Made by a program: the position numbers and the translations under genes
Shown here: positions 5,600 to 6,826 of the stretch, piece after piece
Position numbering within the stretch: position 1 is the first letter of the stretch
Layout of the letters: each line of letters begins with the position of its first letter
NCBI GenBank assembly: GCA_016188625.1
Contig: JACPHL010000197.1
Coordinates: 1 to 6,826, forward strand
Length of the DNA stretch: 6,826 bases
Direction: 5' to 3'
Source of the DNA: Candidatus Rokuibacteriota bacterium
Lineage (GTDB): Bacteria; Methylomirabilota; Methylomirabilia; Rokubacteriales; JACPHL01
Notes under the pieces: model-generated
What the model saw: the letters and a program-made list of their open reading frames with translations, nothing else
What the model was told of the DNA's origin: nothing
The model's database searches: none

Positions 5600-6826
5600 C
5601 CGGCCCCGCGAAGGACGCGCTGATCCTGGTCGTGGACAACGACGCCGAGATGGTCGCCCTCCTCGCCGGCCACCTCGAGCGGGAGGGGTATCCGCTCGTC
5701 ACCGCCACCGAGGGGGCCGCCGCGCTCCAGGCCCTCGAGCAGGAGGAGTACGCCGTCGTCCTCACGGACCTCCGGATGGAGGGGGTGGACGGCATGGCCC
5801 TCCTCCGGACGATCCGGGAGCGGACCCCCTTCACCCGGGTCATCCTCATGACCGCCTTCGGGAGCCTCGAGTCGGCGATCGAGGCGATGCGGGAGGGGGC
5901 CTTCGACTACCTCACCAAGCCCTTCAAGCTCCAGGAGGTCTCCCTGGCGGTCCAGCGCGCCCTGGACGACCGGCGCCTGCGGGAGGAGAACCAGCGGCTC
6001 CGCCGCGCGGTGGAGGAGCGGTACGGGCTCGAGGCCCTCCTCGGGCGCTCCGCGGCCATGGAGCAGGTCCGCGAGCTGATCCGGGCCGTGGCGCCCGGCG
6101 AGGCGAACGTCCTCCTGGTGGGGGAGTCGGGGACCGGGAAGGAGCTGGTCGCCCGGGCGATCCACTACGCCAGCCCCCGCGCCCCGGGGCCGTTCGTCCC
6201 GGTCAACTGCGCGGCGATCCCGGAAGGGCTCCTCGAGGCCGAGCTGTTCGGCCACGAGCGGGGCGCCTTCACCGGGGCCGACCGCTCGAGGCCCGGCCTC
6301 CTCGCCGAGGCCCACGTTGGGAGCCTCTTCTTCGACGAGGTCTCCGACATGCCGCTCGCGCTGCAGGCCAAGGTCCTCCGGGCCATCCAGGAGAAGACGG
6401 TCCGGCGGGTCGGCGGGCGCGGGCTGGTCCAGCTCGACTTCCGGATCATCGCCGCGACCAACCGCGACCTCGCCGAGCTGGTCCGCGAGGGGAGGTTCCG
6501 CGAGGACCTCTACTACCGGGACATCCCGCTCCTGGCCGAGCACTTCCTCCGGCGCACCGCGGCCGAGGCCGGGAAGCGGATCGAGGGGTTCGCCGAGGCC
6601 GCCCGGGCCTGGCTCCTCGAGCACCGCTGGCCGGGCAACGTCCGGGAGCTGGAGAACACGATCGAGCGGGCGGTGACGTTGGCGAAGGGGTCCCGGATCA
6701 CGCTGGACGAGATCCGGCCCGTCCAGGTCCCGGACCTCGGGGGCGGCGGCTCGCGCGCGGGGGTAAATGGCGATCGGCCCGCGGCTGGGAAGGCGGCGGG
6801 CGACGGAGGAAACCATGACGCGGCGA
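5596..6826 (+). CDS. Sigma-54-dependent response regulator (NtrC family), 3' end off window
   Basis: Likely partner of the preceding kinase; phosphorylation would trigger AAA+ assembly and sigma-54 promoter opening (family knowledge). 410 residues are visible. The receiver (about 8-125) has D14/D16 with N15 where an acidic residue is common, phospho-acceptor D58, T86 and K108. The AAA+ domain (about 150-360) has Walker A GESGTGKE (176-183), sigma-54 contact loop GAFTGA (223-228), Walker B LFFDEVSD (244-251), sensor I IIAATNRD, and arginine-finger region FREDLYYR (301-308). The next residues are DIPLLAEHF: the roughly 16 residues usually between, including LPPLRER, are missing in frame. WPGNVRELENTIERAV follows. 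After residue 375 comes a Gly/Ala-rich linker; no Fis-type HTH is reached. The GTG overlaps the kinase stop by 4 bases. Confidence 0.92.
   Translation, partial: MTGPAKDALILVVDNDAEMVALLAGHLEREGYPLVTATEGAAALQALEQEEYAVVLTDLRMEGVDGMALLRTIRERTPFTRVILMTAFGSLESAIEAMREGAFDYLTKPFKLQEVSLAVQRALDDRRLREENQRLRRAVEERYGLEALLGRSAAMEQVRELIRAVAPGEANVLLVGESGTGKELVARAIHYASPRAPGPFVPVNCAAIPEGLLEAELFGHERGAFTGADRSRPGLLAEAHVGSLFFDEVSDMPLALQAKVLRAIQEKTVRRVGGRGLVQLDFRIIAATNRDLAELVREGRFREDLYYRDIPLLAEHFLRRTAAEAGKRIEGFAEAARAWLLEHRWPGNVRELENTIERAVTLAKGSRITLDEIRPVQVPDLGGGGSRAGVNGDRPAAGKAAGDGGNHDAA
6805..6817 (+). promoter_or_regulatory. Strong ribosome site and ATG of a possible next gene
   Basis: GGAGGA (6805-6810), four bases and an ATG (6815-6817, reading M-T-R-R to the edge) form a convincing translation start in a different frame from the response regulator, which is still open here. 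It could be the start of a fifth operon gene overlapping the regulator's 3' end, or chance in a G-rich linker. Only four codons are visible. Confidence 0.35.

Noticed and set aside
6764-6769. TAAATG as a gene end/start junction near the right edge
   Set aside because: The TAA is not in the regulator's frame and the ATG has a poorer ribosome site than the one at 6815, with which it shares a frame.
4510-6816. 768-residue minus-strand open frame opposite the kinase and regulator
   Set aside because: Same GC-driven artefact; the plus strand there has complete histidine kinase and NtrC motifs.

Overview
The window is very GC-rich (by eye about 70% or more), with almost every codon ending in G or C, dense gene packing and strong Shine-Dalgarno (SD) sites. 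A sigma-54-type response regulator, an archaeal-type phosphoglycerate mutase and tandem family III CoA-transferases suggest an uncultured, probably soil or subsurface, GC-rich bacterium. Rokubacteria/Methylomirabilota or a deltaproteobacterial relative would fit. That assignment is inference from gene content only. No RNA genes, CRISPR arrays or mobile elements were seen.

Layout: two transcription units diverge from a 232-base intergenic region (2348-2579) holding two back-to-back sigma-70-like promoters. The leftward unit encodes two paralogous family III (CaiB/BaiF) CoA-transferases joined by a TGATG stop/start overlap. The second runs off the left edge. Both keep the expected catalytic aspartate, so they may form a heteromeric acyl-CoA:carboxylate CoA-transferase. 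The substrate cannot be read from sequence.

The rightward unit is a compact probable operon: an unrecognised 111-residue protein, a cofactor-independent phosphoglycerate mutase of the archaeal type (ApgM), a two-TM sensor histidine kinase, and an NtrC-family response regulator running off the right edge. The junctions are a 16-base overlap, a 12-base gap and a 4-base GTGA overlap. The layout places a glycolytic enzyme next to a two-component system that would phosphorylate the regulator to drive sigma-54 promoters.

Main anomalies: the AAA+ domain of the regulator lacks about 16 residues, including the usual LPPLRER segment, by a clean in-frame deletion. ApgM has Glu where the classical family has a metal-binding His. 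A strong SD plus ATG appears at the right edge before any DNA-binding HTH of the regulator is seen. The small first protein of the operon is unrecognised. I found no clearly new system; the ApgM/two-component operon and the altered activator are the best leads.
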